A DNA stretch of 64,000 nucleotides from Sipunculus nudus (lineage: Eukaryota > Annelida > Sipuncula > Golfingiida > Sipunculidae), in the NCBI GenBank assembly GCA_026874595.1, contig CM049321.1, positions 47,361,797 to 47,425,796 of the forward strand, read 5' to 3'. The position numbers were made by a program, and so were the translations under genes. This document shows positions 22,794-35,081 of the stretch, piece by piece (position 1 is the stretch's first letter; each line of letters opens with the position of its first letter). The notes beneath the pieces were generated by a model, which saw nothing but the letters and a program-made list of their open reading frames with translations, was not told where the DNA came from and searched no databases.

Positions 22794-24062
22794 GAGTACA
22801 AGTGTTGCCCACACTGTTGGGAATCATTTGTAATTTCATGATCAATCATCAGTAAAAATCAGGTGTCCTCAGCAGACTGATAATTGGAATTAATCGGTTG
22901 TATAGAAGTATGACTTTTTTTACCACAAACAGACCAATACACTGTTCCGGCTGATCGATATTCAGGCCTACATGTTTGCTAATGTATGTGGTAATTCTAT
23001 AACATATATGTTGTCGTTAACTTGGGTATGAAGTTGTTAGTAAACAATGACTCTTCTAGATTTTGCTCACATTAATTAATTAATTTCAAGCATACATTTT
23101 GATGAATAACAAAGACCATCTGTAATCTTTTATGGCACTGCAAGATTGATGATAAAATCATTTTACACCAACTGGCTGATCAGTGATCATAATTGGTCAT
23201 CTGCCAATCACTACTGAGTACTCAAGTAAAAAATTTGGACTCTACCACTTGGTCTATATTTATTTGTTACCTATGCTAGGGTCTTGCATGATAAAAATTA
23301 ATAAACATTTGAAAAGCATGGGTAAACTCTGGATAAAGAATTTTAACCTGGGTTCCACCAACTGGCTTAAGTAAAATCGGTTTAACCTGGGTCAGATGCA
23401 AACCCTAGATGTACCTCGTAACAGGTAACATGACATGTTTGCCATAACAGGTGATGTTATGTATATATATTACCTGTACTTGGTACTTGTATGCCTGCAG
23501 TGATAGACATTGTAATATTTAGCCCTCATCAGGGAAAGTACATCAATTAACCCTACATATGATAGGCAGAACACACCAGGGGGCCCCCTGGCATGGATAC
23601 GCTCATATATACAATGTATGTACATATGTGTGTTGGCTACTTGCATGTACCTCCAAGGTATATAGGGCGGCAGGAACGTAATGTAAACATCATTACATCT
23701 GCATGGAGAGTGTCAGATGGTTAACACGTCCATGTTGGTCTAAGCATGCCATGCCGGTTCCATCCTTTCTCTGACACCTTAATGAATTTTTTTTACTGTT
23801 CACTTTTGATCATAAAACTAATGATTAATTGATAATTCTTATATCCTACAAGATCCTGACATCTATTTATATAGATATATATTGGAGCTATATATGGAGC
23901 TTTATTCTTTAGCTTTAAGTACTGTTACCTCCCCCAGGAAGTTTAATGCTTTTGCCAGCATAGGTTACAGAAGCGGATCCGGGGAACTGATTATTCCACA
24001 ATATAGTCCAGAGCAGAAGTACTAAAGGAATAATGCCAGAAGTATGTCATTGTCATCAGCAT
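22794..24062. other. No gene; a few repeat fragments
   Basis: Unique intronic sequence. A TTTAACCTGGG word pair lies at 23340-23400. A solo left end of the family 1 MITE (CAGAAGCGGATCCGGGG) lies at 23968, with no body following it. Confidence 0.45.
23710..23777 (+). pseudogene. Possible tRNA-like relic
   Basis: GTGTCAG at the start pairs with CTGACAC at the end like an acceptor stem. GATGGTTAACACG resembles a D-arm A box, and GCCGGTTCCATCC resembles a T arm. The D arm is too short for an intact tRNA, so this is at best a decayed tRNA or SINE head. Confidence 0.3.
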
Positions 24063-24430
24063 CAATGGGGCCAACACCACTGTTACTACTCATCATTATC
24101 ATATTCATTGATATCATCATCATTGATAAAATCAAGATCATTGATATTATCATCATCATTGATATCATCATCATCATCAGTATAATAGAAAAATTATTGA
24201 TATCATCATCATCCTAATCCTCAGTATCATGATCTGTATTGACTTCAACATCATCATCATCTATAACACCATCATTGATAGCATCATTATTATCATTGAT
24301 ATCAAGCATCATCATCTTCGTCGATATCATCCTCCTCTTCCTCATTGATATCATCCTCATCATCAACATCATCCTGATGCTCCATAGCATCACCATCACC
24401 ATCATAAAGACCATCTTTATCGCCATCACC
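24063..24430. repeat. ATC-rich degenerate microsatellite
   Basis: Dominated by CATCATCATTGATATCATC words over about 370 bases. Open frames rich in Ile/Ser or Met/Asp are artefacts. Confidence 0.9.
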
Positions 24431-25320
24431 AGCTTGTAAGAATATGGTTCTGATAAACATAATGATGGGCAGATACAGAGAAGAGCAAGGCCTTGTGGGT
24501 ATAACATTGACCCAAGGTATGGAAGGTTAATTGTTCAAAGGCTGCCAGAGCCTCCTCAAACAGTCCAAGCCAAACAACAAAATATGATAAAACATCAGAA
24601 CTTGCTCTTATGTCTTAATGTCAGCTACTCGCCTACCTTTTCTGTAGAATTTAATGTTATTTCTCACTTACTCGGTGACTAAATCAATGATCTCTAGGTA
24701 ATTCTTGTTAAGAAAAGTTTTTATAATGCCTCTGTGATGGATGTATCTCTTCAAATTTGTTTATCTTTAAGCTGTCACAACAATTATTCATAGACCTTTG
24801 TATAAGTCTGTAGTACTTCATTATCTTAATAATATCATTCATATTGTGATATTTTCCCCCAATCCATGTTCATTAGACACTGCCACTGAAGAACAATGAA
24901 CTTTATCTTTTTATAAGAAAAAGCAGATAGATGTGAGACAGACATTGGTAAAAACATGACCTCCTTTCAACTTCAGTTGGCTCAGAAAGTAACAAGGTAT
25001 TATAAATAGGCATGCTCACACCTGTACAACTGTACTACCTGCCAAGTACGCAGAATTACTTCTTTGATACCCATGTTTTATATGTGTAACGGAGAGTCAT
25101 GATACTCACCACAGCTGTCACTTTCATTCAGGTAATCACATGTTTAAATTTTTGCTAATTATGCTGATTGGTTTTAATTTCATGAACAGGTGCTAGTCTG
25201 GTGTTTGAACGTGAATCTGAAGGTTTAATCAGATGCAATGTTTTTCGTCAACTTCGTCTGTTATAGGTGTACCGTAGAATGTTCCGACACTGCTTGTTCC
25301 CTGTGTTAGTTCTTCAACAA
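24431..25320. other. No gene seen
   Basis: Unique AT-rich intronic sequence with no supported exon. Confidence 0.45.
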
Positions 25321-26226
25321 CTATAGTCTGTTCAACAGTGGGGTGCCCATTAAAATTTGGCAATATTTTCATAAACTGGCAGATTAAGTCCAGACGGTAT
25401 GCTGCTATGAAGGAATGGGGTATTGGCCTAATTAACTATAATTAAATTAAAATCATATCCTGCAAAATTTAAAGTAATGCAATTAAATCAATATCTGAGT
25501 AAACAGTCTATTTTTTACACTTCAACTCTATTCATGAAGGTCAAGGTCAATGGTCACATGCTTAAACAACTGCACTTGAAAGCTCCTGATTGGCTAATAA
25601 TTGGTCCTAATATAAAATGCAGTTGTCTGCAACCAGTGACAGGGCTGATGACGAAAAAACTTGCTAAGACAGCCTAAATGGCCGAAACTGCAAGTATAAA
25701 ATGGCTTTCCGTCTTGAAGCACTGTCATTGACAAGATCGGATTCGGCTCTTGAATGGCATGGCTGGGTCTCTGCTGCTGGGATCGGTAGAGGGAATGTCG
25801 GTTGCTTCTGCCTTTGCGGCTGTGGATGCTGTAGCTTTCCTGCAAGGTCACTGGTTCGGAATGTACAGTGGCGGTCTCTCGCAGCTCTTTGCTTAGCTTG
25901 GTGTGGCATTGCGTCTGTTGGCTCAGAGAACATGCTTAAGGATCGCACAGGGCTGAGGTCTTGACCACAGCAATCTGTAGCTGCTCGACAAGTGTAAACT
26001 TCTTCTGCTGCTGCTGCAACCAGTGACAGACACTATGTCACTTGGCCACAAGTTTCAGAAGAACCAGAGGACTGAAGAATATAAATGTTGTTTTTTTATG
26101 AAGTTTACATCTCATAATAGGCCTTTGGCCCTCATCAGTTTTAAGGTCAGACTGTGTGATAATTTTTGAGTTTCAGAGAATAATTGCTAAATTTCAATTG
26201 GCACCCTACTGTGAAACGGACTATAG
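25321..26226. mobile_element. 906-bp inverted-repeat element
   Basis: The left terminus CTATAGTCTGTTCAACAGTG continues GGGTGCC. The right terminus, reversed, reads CTATAGTCCGTTTCACAGTA and continues GGGTGCC. Similarity extends about 45 bases inward (AAATTTGGCAATATT against AAATTTAGCAATTAT). The shared TATA at the edges fits a TA target site. The interior (25640-26030) is less AT-rich, with CTGCTGCTGC near 26005 and a duplicated GCAACCAGTGACAG at 25628 and 26017. Frames of 80-94 codons inside show no known domain. Confidence 0.75.
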
Positions 26227-26394
26227 ATGAATAGTTCAGGGACAATTGTCTGTGCTTAGATATTCTGTAGAATAGATATCTCTAGATAATTATTAGTTTT
26301 AGGAATCAGTTTTAAAACCATATTTGATGATTGAAAGATAAAAAACGACCAGTGATCATTATTGATCACTTGTTTTAAGTACAATCTATATAAC

Positions 26395-26610
26395 CAAGAA
26401 ATCTGCTGTATTGAACCTTAAATATTGCCCGAGTAAATTCAGTCTAGTTCGTACTTCATGCTGAAAGGTCAAGATAATCGCACGGTTGTTGACACTTATT
26501 CCTTGCATGCACAAAATGCTGTTTTGCGCACCGTCTTTCTTATATCTGTGACAGAATAAGACTGTTTTATCGAGATAATATGACTTGGATGTGCGTACAG
26601 GAATAATCAT
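26395..26610 (-). repeat. Dispersed repeat family E, copy 2 (inverted)
   Basis: Inverse of the family at 16142. It contains ATGCTGAAAGGTCAAG and GAAATCTGCTGTAT, the complements of landmark words in copy 1. Confidence 0.6.
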
Positions 26611-28664
26611 TTGTGATCCATAATGCAAAAATGAAATCAGTTTATTCAGTTATAAAAAAAGAATTGCCAGTCATAGATGTTATCAATTAATTGGCACACC
26701 ACTAATAATTATTTGCAGTAAACCCTTTTCATGCCAAACATGAAAGCACTTCCAGAGCGCATACCTGCGCCAATGCCCAAACTGATCCTCACCCAACAAG
26801 TTATTCAAATTTTTCCCTAATCCTTTTCTTTCTCTAAACTACCATGTTGCTGGAATATTGATATGCATACAATCATCAAACTACTCAGTGTTCACCCAAT
26901 AATAAAGTTCTAATAATTCATAGAAAATTTGCAGATATGGATGACAAATGCATTTTATTTGAAGCCAGGGATAGGACATAGCCAAGTTTAAGTATGGACT
27001 TCAGAGCTGAAGGTGCCTGGTTCCAATCTGGGCTATGCCTCAATGGCATAATGGTTAAATCTTGCTAGAACCTCCGATTTTTAAGGTCGATCACTCTAAT
27101 TTCAACAGGTTACAACTTCTGTGTTATTCCAAACCCATGCATGTAAAATATAAGTAAGGCAGAAGACAAACCAAAGTCTATGATTCTAGTTATTCATATA
27201 TTTAAAATAATTTCATATTACATATTACCTTTTAAATTTTCATAAATCCAATATATATCATTTTTACTTTGACCATATTAATTGCCATATTAATGCCCCT
27301 GTGTAATAAGCTGTGTTTTCGTAAACGCGAATTTATGGGAAGGCTAAAATATATGGAAACATATATGATTTGGGACTCGTATTTGTATTTAAGGAAACGT
27401 AGCATTAGAATAACATCAGGTAACACAGACACACAGTAATATTGGAATGACTGTCCAGAAAGTATTGATATATATTTCTATTTGATCAAAATCAATCAAA
27501 TTCCTGGTAAGTTATCATAGCGACACCACAGAAGCCTAGTTACCTCTGACCTTATTAAATATGTGTGGATTTTGCCCATATAATCAAACTCGGGCTAGAT
27601 AATCTACTGGTAAGTAATTATATATGGGGAGTTTTGTGAAAATCCACAAAAGCCTTGTAGGTTATCACAGTGGCTTTTAAGGTTAATGGATGGACGGACT
27701 GACTATAGGTATACCATATAATAAATCCTGTCATAGATTGCCATATAAAAAAAAGACAATCTATGTGAGGAGTCTGGATTTTCAGTCATGTCTCATCAGC
27801 AATATTTCCTTTCGAAAGTTTTCTGTCCAACTGTTTCCTTGACACTCCCTCCTGTCAGTTACCATTATACAATACAAATCCCAGAAAACTGCAGTGGCAC
27901 ATATTTTATATAATCTTGAAAAAAAAAAATATAGTCTACTGTATTTAGTTTTTCATTACACAAGTGAGTCTTTTCTTTTGTTCTGTGAGGTAGTTGTCTG
28001 TTGGCCTGGTGTTTTCTTTATGAATATTCATGAAGTTCTCCATATTGGCACGACAACCATGCATATTTTATATACCTGTGGTCTGGTGACTGCATGGCAA
28101 GTATACTTAGTGTGGGAGGACTCATCTGCCTGTCTCCGCCCACTCTCTTCATCTGGCTCTGCCAAGCTTACTGTCTGCGGAACACTGAGCTAATTAATAA
28201 TAGCAGCAAGAGAGCATTTGTATCAGGATTCTTAATTTACAGAAAAAAAAAAATATATATATATACATTTAAAAAATCTTATTAATATAAACTCTGACAT
28301 GATGTATTTTATAATAATATTACAAGTCATCATATATATCATGTTTATAATATTTGTCATATCAAAACAAGTCATATTTTCTAAAAGGAGATTACTCTGA
28401 AAGAATTGTTATTATTTTTGTTAGAAATTGGTTGTAAATCAGTTGTGAAACAAAATTGTGCTTTTTATCATGTACAAATTTAAAGTTTCTTGACTGTCTC
28501 TAAATAAATTATTTATTTCCTATAAATACAAATGTTTAATATACCAGACTTTGTAAAATTTATATGTACCAGTCAGCAAATGTGCAGCAATGTATAGAAG
28601 TATTCATTTTATAGGTATTAATTAATGGAATACATACAGTTCAGTATTTATCAATGATGTAGGC
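26611..28664. other. No gene seen
   Basis: Unique AT-rich intronic sequence. The + frame at 27894-28193 (99 codons) reads into A-rich sequence and has no domain or splice support. Confidence 0.45.
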
Positions 28665-29115
28665 CTTGAGTCTGGAAACAATTTTTTAGGGACTTTGACT
28701 GGAGGGTCCTGGACTCAAACTTGTAGTTGTACTCAATGGTATGGACTTGAGAAATGAACCCAAGTCCATTTTGAGTCCAACAGAAAAAAAGTCACGTACT
28801 ATAACAACTTGTGTTATATACATGTGCAAACGACAAACAGAATATTACAAAAAAATAACACTATATATATACATACCAAGTTTCAATGTGAGCCAAATGT
28901 TGTAACCCATTACAGTAACTAACTTATAAATTTAGATTATATTCTGAAATCACCATTTTAAAATGCTTTGTTTGAATATTTGTATTGGGCTTGGACTTGC
29001 AAGGACTCTTCTTACAAATGACTCAGACTCATAGAAGGTGGACTTGGACTCAAAACTCTAAGACTTGGAATGAGACTTTTTTAGCCTGGACTCAGACTTG
29101 AACTTAGGCTTGGGT
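28665..29115. repeat. GACTTGGACTC word arrays around an AT-rich core
   Basis: Two blocks (28665-28790 and 28985-29115) are built from words such as GGACTTGGACTC, GACTCAAACTTG and AAGTCCATTTTGAGTCC. A non-repetitive AT-rich core of about 195 bases separates them. The words occur in both orientations. It is probably an element with sub-terminal repeats; the precise ends are unclear. Confidence 0.55.
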
Positions 29116-30002
29116 GGTGTTGGCTCTATTTCCTTACTGGTATTTTCATTACTATCTATATCGACATGTTTAGGAGAAAAAGGTTGGTACTAAATGACTG
29201 AAATATAAATAAGTTATTTAATATCACACAAGGTGTTCAACTATGCATGCACATTTTTCTGCTTTCTGTTTGCTCTGAATAATATATGTAATGTAAATAA
29301 TGATGGGGCATATAATTTTTTTAAGGCTGAGCCCCCTATGATCAGTAGCATAAAGTATATATTTGCTTGTAAATTATTGTAATTATCTGTACCATGTTTT
29401 TATTATGTTATGGTCTAGTTCCCTTTATAATGTTTCTACCTAAAAACTGAAATTTAAAATTAAAGAGTCATTAAAAAACATCATTTCATTTTTCAACAAG
29501 ATGGAAACATGATAGAGAAATTTAAACAAAAATTGCTTTTGAGATTTTGCCATGCAGTTAACTATTAACATTAGTCCACTAAAAAGTTGCTCACTATAAT
29601 TGGGTGTCTAAAATAATGTACCTTGTAAAATATTTAAAAAAAATGTTAAAAAATCATTTGAAAATGATTGAAAAATTAAAAATATGCATACTATCAGAAA
29701 GAATGCTGTACCAGGTTAAAAATAGCTTATGTATTCTCTATGGGGTCAGAATATTATGAATTTAATACAACTTTTAGATCGTTTTTAAATACAGGGTTTT
29801 TGCCAATTATGCTTCATTGATATTACCTTCACAGAGCTTTTGTCTTGTGTCATATGTTACTCGTGAACAATCGTCAATATATGATCCATACATGCATCCT
29901 GCAGTTGCATTTGATTTATAAAATAATTTTATGCTATATGGAGCACTTCATGTATTTGCTAATGTGAATGCAGGCCTGTACATCTGGTTTAAACAGTTGA
30001 TG
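29116..30002. other. No gene seen
   Basis: AT-rich unique intronic sequence. Confidence 0.45.
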
Positions 30003-30130
30003 TTAAAGGGGCCCAATCACCTATACTATAGAGCATGTTGGATCAACAACCTTTGTATTTATAAAGCAAAACTGAACTGATAATGTGAAAGAAAAGGCAT
30101 AATGTTGCTCCTGATTATCTCCCTTAAAGT
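30003..30130. mobile_element. TTAA-bounded MITE, one end
   Basis: TTAA then AGGGGCCCAATCACCTATAC, an intact terminus of the family seen complete at 18827-19303. The body word CTGATAATGTGAAAGAAAA recurs near 33665. The other end was not found adjacent. Confidence 0.6.
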
Positions 30131-30215
30131 ATTGTAAATATCTTTTAATATTGCCTATAGAAATCCCTGACTGATAGATTATCCTTCGATATATCCTGTA
30201 AAAACATCATAAACT

Positions 30216-30395
30216 AAAAATCTACATTCTAAGGAATGCAAGCCTCTCCCAAGTGGGGGCTCCCTATTGTGAGATGCTCTGAAACCTGTGTTCACTTATT
30301 CGGCCCATATTCAGGTTCATACCAGCATACGAAACTGTCTAATTTGTGAATATTCCTTGATGATGTTCCTCAATTCGGATCATGTACCAGATCCA
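30216..30395 (+). repeat. Dispersed repeat family C, copy 2
   Basis: Most complete direct copy of the family. It runs from CTACATTCTAAGGAATGCAA through CGGCCCATATTCAGGTTCAT to GGATCATGTACCAGATCC. Confidence 0.75.
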
Positions 30396-32259
30396 CATGA
30401 ATATCTAATTAATTTTTTCTTGGCTCATTCCTGAAGTGCCTTTAAAATTTCATGAGATTCTGTTCTTGAATGCCCAAGTCATGTTGGGAACAAACACAAA
30501 CATACACATGAACCGGGATGAAAGCGTACACTCCTGCAGAGGCAATAAGAGATACCTGCTTTGGAGGTTGGTCCCGTACATGTCAGATCACAGTACACAT
30601 CATAAAGGAAGACAGGTTTTTTTTATGAACACATACACTGTGAGGTGGTAAAACCTAAAGAAGGGGTTCTGCATCTGGCTGTGGTGAATCCCTGTTATTG
30701 CAAGTGTTCTGGGTGAGGGGCGGTCATGTTTATACAAGACTTTTTACCGAGTTGTTCTTCCGGTACAGAATATACCTGCTCTTGCTGGTAGGGACTGGAC
30801 AAAAAGTCTGACCCCTGTAAAGGTTAGATTTTACAGCGCTTGAACAGCTTTGCTCCTGCCTGTTGTGCAGCCCTCAACAGCAAACTTGCACTTCACCTCT
30901 GTTGTAGATGGTGTTTTATTTATAGATTAAGGTTCCGGGCTGTATATGGGTCTGTTTCTCAAGGATGATCAGGGATTATAAGTGGCGTTAAAACAGGTTA
31001 CAAATTTTGTTATATAGCTAGCTCTGTGGTTGCCACTGATTTGTTAATCATAGAGATGATTCAAGATATTTAATGTCATAAATAAATTTTAAAATATTTA
31101 TTGTTTTTCATGGCAAAATCATCAATTTAGATTATATATATATGCTGCACATACGCTTAAATTAAGAGAGCTTGTTCACATGCTGTCAGAACAAGAACAC
31201 ATGTTCCAGAAAACGGACTGGTTAATATGGCTTAATTTGATTTGTTAGAATCTTCATGCCTTTCCAGCAGTGCTAAATGTTTGATTAAAACATCACACCA
31301 GGCATCTGTGTAGAATAAGCGTATGTGTGTCATATGATAGGTTCAATTGCCTTGTTCATTATTCATGAAATAGGTGCCAGAATTGGTCCCTGAATCAAGG
31401 TGTCTGTAAGTAAAGTGCCATTGACTTGATAGTGTGAAGATGGAAAACACCTTCTGGGCAGGATTAAAAACAAGCCAGAACAGATTGAAAACACTTCCCA
31501 TTCATATTCAAAAATGGTTGCTTTACATGTGGCAAGTGAAAGGGTTTCAAAAAGCTATATAGCCGAACCCCCCCCCCTCAATCCCCCCCATCCCCCCCAC
31601 CCCTTCAGCCTCCTCATCAAAGTCTGATCATGGTTCAAACAACATACCATCCAGTCATAAATCTACAGGAAGGTTTAGCTCTTGGTGTATACAAACATAG
31701 AGGGATTCTGTAGGGGTTAGATTGGGGAAGCTTGTAGTTATTTGTCAGGGAAGTGGGGTACAGGGGTTAATGTCTGGGGTGCCTCTGCCAATGTCGAGTC
31801 AGCTGTATATTGTCTGACCTCTAAAGGTCACCAGCTGTACCATCAGTTTCTACCTGTCAATCATTTTGCTAGACCCATGCCTGACAGGTTTATACACACC
31901 AATCAAACATCAGTTGTTCCAGCTGTCCACCAATCAGCAACTGTGGTAAGTTCCTGTGCAATTCAGGCAGAGCCTCTGTAAACAGTTGAAGTGTCTGGTA
32001 AATATACTTGGATTCATTTAACAAATGTTTACAGAGCTTAGCCACATAGTGTGAATAATGTAAACCCCATACCCCATTTAATCAGTCATTCTGCGGTTTA
32101 AAATATTGATGGAACAGTAGCAATAGCAGTTATCTGAGCCAGTTCCCTACAAGACAAAATAAGTCCCTAAATTTAATTGCATGGTTAAGTTGGTCCAGTA
32201 TGACTTGTCAAATTTGAAGCAAGACTTGGAATTTTCTGGCATCCTTTTTTGTTAAAACA
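30396..32259. other. No gene; C-rich tract
   Basis: Unique intronic sequence, with a C-rich polypyrimidine stretch at about 31568-31605. The + frame at 31742-31981 (79 codons) lacks an acceptor and a recognised domain. Confidence 0.45.
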
Positions 32260-32600
32260 GCCTATTTTAATATCTGGCTTCTATAAACTAAAGATAATCC
32301 CTTCAAGCTTTTATAAAAACAGTATAGTCAGAGCTAATCCCATGAAATACAGGCTGTTGGTTATGTTTGTATCAGCCTGTTAATAACATGTGGGGGGCCA
32401 CCAAAATAATTGAAACAAAATCAACAAGGGCATATGGTGGCAAGTCAGATGTACCAGAATTTTGCCAAGATTGTTTTCAGAAGTGACCTCTCAGCTTTGG
32501 CACATATGCAACCAGTTTGTTTAGGTTACATGGTTTTATCCTTTTGTCAACATTTCTGTGTTTATTAACAGGTTGTAGATAAACAAGCTCATACACAACA
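32260..32600 (+). repeat. Dispersed repeat family F, copy 1
   Basis: Aligns with 47271-47630. Shared words include ATAAACTAAAGATA, ACATGTGGGGGGCCACCAAA, GGCACATATGCAACC and AAACAAGCTCATACA in the same order. Diverged and non-coding. Confidence 0.7.
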
Positions 32601-32638
32601 TAAGTTAATATATTGATATATGTTTGCAGACCGAGTAA

Positions 32639-32936
32639 AGCTAAGATTCCTCATGTATTAAATGCGTGACGTGAATCCAGCATGTGGAATGCGTGTTGCG
32701 AAACTTCATATGTACAGGCAGGGCAGCACGCATATATGTATTCTGTATGTTGCCCCCTGGATACCATGCGCAACTGGCAAAAATTGCAACGTTTTATTCG
32801 TTTTGCCAGATACACATTCGCCATGCCTGATCCTGGCATTTGGAATCTCACATTTATTAAGTCAATAGCTATTTTGTCCATATCACGCATTCTGCGTTAC
32901 ACATTCCGCATTCTGTACATATAAGGAATCTTAGCT
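32639..32936. mobile_element. 298-bp MITE with TAA target duplication
   Basis: Termini AGCTAAGATTCCTCATGTA and, reversed from the right, AGCTAAGATTCCTTATATGTA form a clear inverted repeat. TAA stands immediately on both sides (32636-32638 and 32937-32939). A 3-bp TAA/TWA duplication is typical of PIF/Harbinger elements; the assignment is inference. The body contains GCATTCTGCGTTACACATTC and no ORF of note. Confidence 0.82.
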
Positions 32937-33609
32937 TAAGCTTGAATTCGAATAAGTTCTACAGTAAAGGTAGGTTAGTTGCTGGCTGTAAACTTTGTCA
33001 CTACCATAGAGTATACCCCTCATGTAGCCATAATACAAAACAGTTCTTCCATTACTACTTCCATCTAAATCTCAGGTTTCTTGATTGGTGACCCACTCTC
33101 ATTGGTGTGAATTTTACTGACCTCATGCCAACTGCCTGGTGGCAAAACCCACCAAACCATGCTATATGTTAAACAGGCTTTGTTAATATGGAAAAGTGCA
33201 CTAATAAAGCATGTTGAATTGACATGAAAAATAGCGTCTTCTCTTTGAAATAGTTTGGTACCTGCCCAAATTTTGTGCTGAAACCTTTGGCTTACTCCTT
33301 TACACAAGTATTAAAAACAATAGACTGGGAAAGATTACAGGTGTCAACTTAACAAGGCACCTGGGATTGTATGCACCACCTGGGTCAAAACATATGTCAA
33401 TCAGGAGATGCCCTGACTGTCTTGGCCTCAAAAATGTAATACATGTTCCCGATGGCTGAAACAGCTCATGTTATCTCGCACATGTGCAAAAATCGGACCT
33501 CAAGCCAAATGGCCTTGTTATTGTAACCAGACACATGTGAACTGTGTTTACAAACACGCAAAACCATTACAATGTGTTAAAAGAGCTCAAAAAGAGATTA
33601 TACTGAGAC
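32937..33609. other. No gene seen
   Basis: Unique intronic sequence. The minus frame at 33065-33307 (80 codons) has no domain support. Confidence 0.4.
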
Positions 33610-33825
33610 AGTGGGCTGGAATAGTTTTGCCTGCAGACTTTTTGTCTAAAGCAAACATGAACTGATAGTGTGGGTGTGAAAGAAAAAGTAAAATAATAAT
33701 ATTGCTTCCCCTTATGTTACTAACACATGGATATAATAAACAGTCTGTGGGCAGTGCGGACAGTATTTTCTGGCCTATTTTTGCAAAGGTTAATATACGT
33801 CAAATATCAGAATAGGCTCCTTTAA
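33610..33825. mobile_element. TTAA-bounded MITE, degraded end
   Basis: Contains the family words CTGATAGTGTGGGTGTGAAAG and GTATTTTCTGGCCTATTTTT, and ends AATAGGCTCC before TTAA at 33822-33825. It is more diverged than the other copies. Confidence 0.5.
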
Positions 33826-35081
33826 TATATGAAGGACAGGTTTTGACTTGATCCTGGATCATTCGCAATCCCTGACATTGTCCTGTCTGTATGTTTGTCC
33901 CAGAACCTCCACAGAAATGGACCGTGACAGTTGGCCAGTTTTGCTATTGGCATCAATCAGATGCCCTAACAGAACGCACACCAAATTGGCCCTTCCACTT
34001 TCACACAATTCAGTTCTCCGCAGCATCACATCATGGCTCGCTCGTGCAACATCACACCAAGCTTGCCATTGTTGACCTTCACCTTGGCCCATTACCACAA
34101 CGACGTATATAGATTGGTTCAGTATATACCACCAGATGTAGCTACCTTATGGGTCTTGGGAATTTGCTACCTTAAGGGTGTGGCCGCACAATATTTGGCA
34201 ATATATATAAACCCTTCCTCTGCAATGGGACCCAACAGGTCCCCATTTTTGAGTATAACCTGAAAAACAGAAGAGTTTATATTAATATATCACTCATATT
34301 GTATGGTAACCCACATAACTACACACTTATTCATTACACACTGTCTCGAACAGGCAGTCTTTAAAAAAGTGACATCAGGTCTAGGCTTATATAGACCAGT
34401 GCATAATGGTTTGATCTACAAATTTACTCAATTTATTGTACTGTACATTCATATTTATAGAGTTTGTGCAAGAATCAGATCTTAAGGATGCGAATGATTT
34501 GTCTGTCAGGGAATTATAGACTCTATGCCCGGGCAAGAAACAAGATGTATACAGGATATAGATTTATGACACTGTTGCATCCCTGGACACAATGATTGGC
34601 CATTTACAGTTGTCTTATCTGGATCTGTAATCTCAAGAGTCGCTTGGAGATTTAGAATTAAAGTTTACCAGATGTTCATTGTAAATTCAAAATGCATTAG
34701 TTTCTGAATAATTCCACATTTATGCCCTATCATATATATCTGCATATCCTGCCATGGTCTACCATAACATGCTGTTTCACATTTTCTTAATAGCCCTTTG
34801 TCTGTCAGTTGTCTGTCTCTCTGTCCATTGTTATACCTCAGATTGACCCTTATATTTTCTTAATGTGAGGAGTGTGGTCGTGTAATGGTTAGCGGGCTGA
34901 ATTTTTAAACATAACTTTCTTGGTTTGCATACTGCTCAGAAGACTGTCTACGCTAAGACTCCTGGCCAAGGTCTTTATCACAAGGGTTCATTAATATATT
35001 CCACACTCTAGAATTAATATACATATAAAGTCTCAGTGCATGACTCAAATGTTAGTTATTGCATTGATGATAATGTTAAAA
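33826..35081. other. No gene; possible SINE-head relic
   Basis: Unique intronic sequence. Around 34866 the words GGTCGTGTAATGGTTAGCGG resemble a tRNA A box, but no B box follows at a suitable distance. Confidence 0.35.

Noticed and set aside
23710-23777. Intact tRNA gene
   Set aside because: Acceptor-like and T-arm-like parts are present, but the D arm is too short. Kept only as a possible relic.
24214-24507. 97-codon minus frame rich in Met and Asp
   Set aside because: It lies in the ATC repeat and follows its period.
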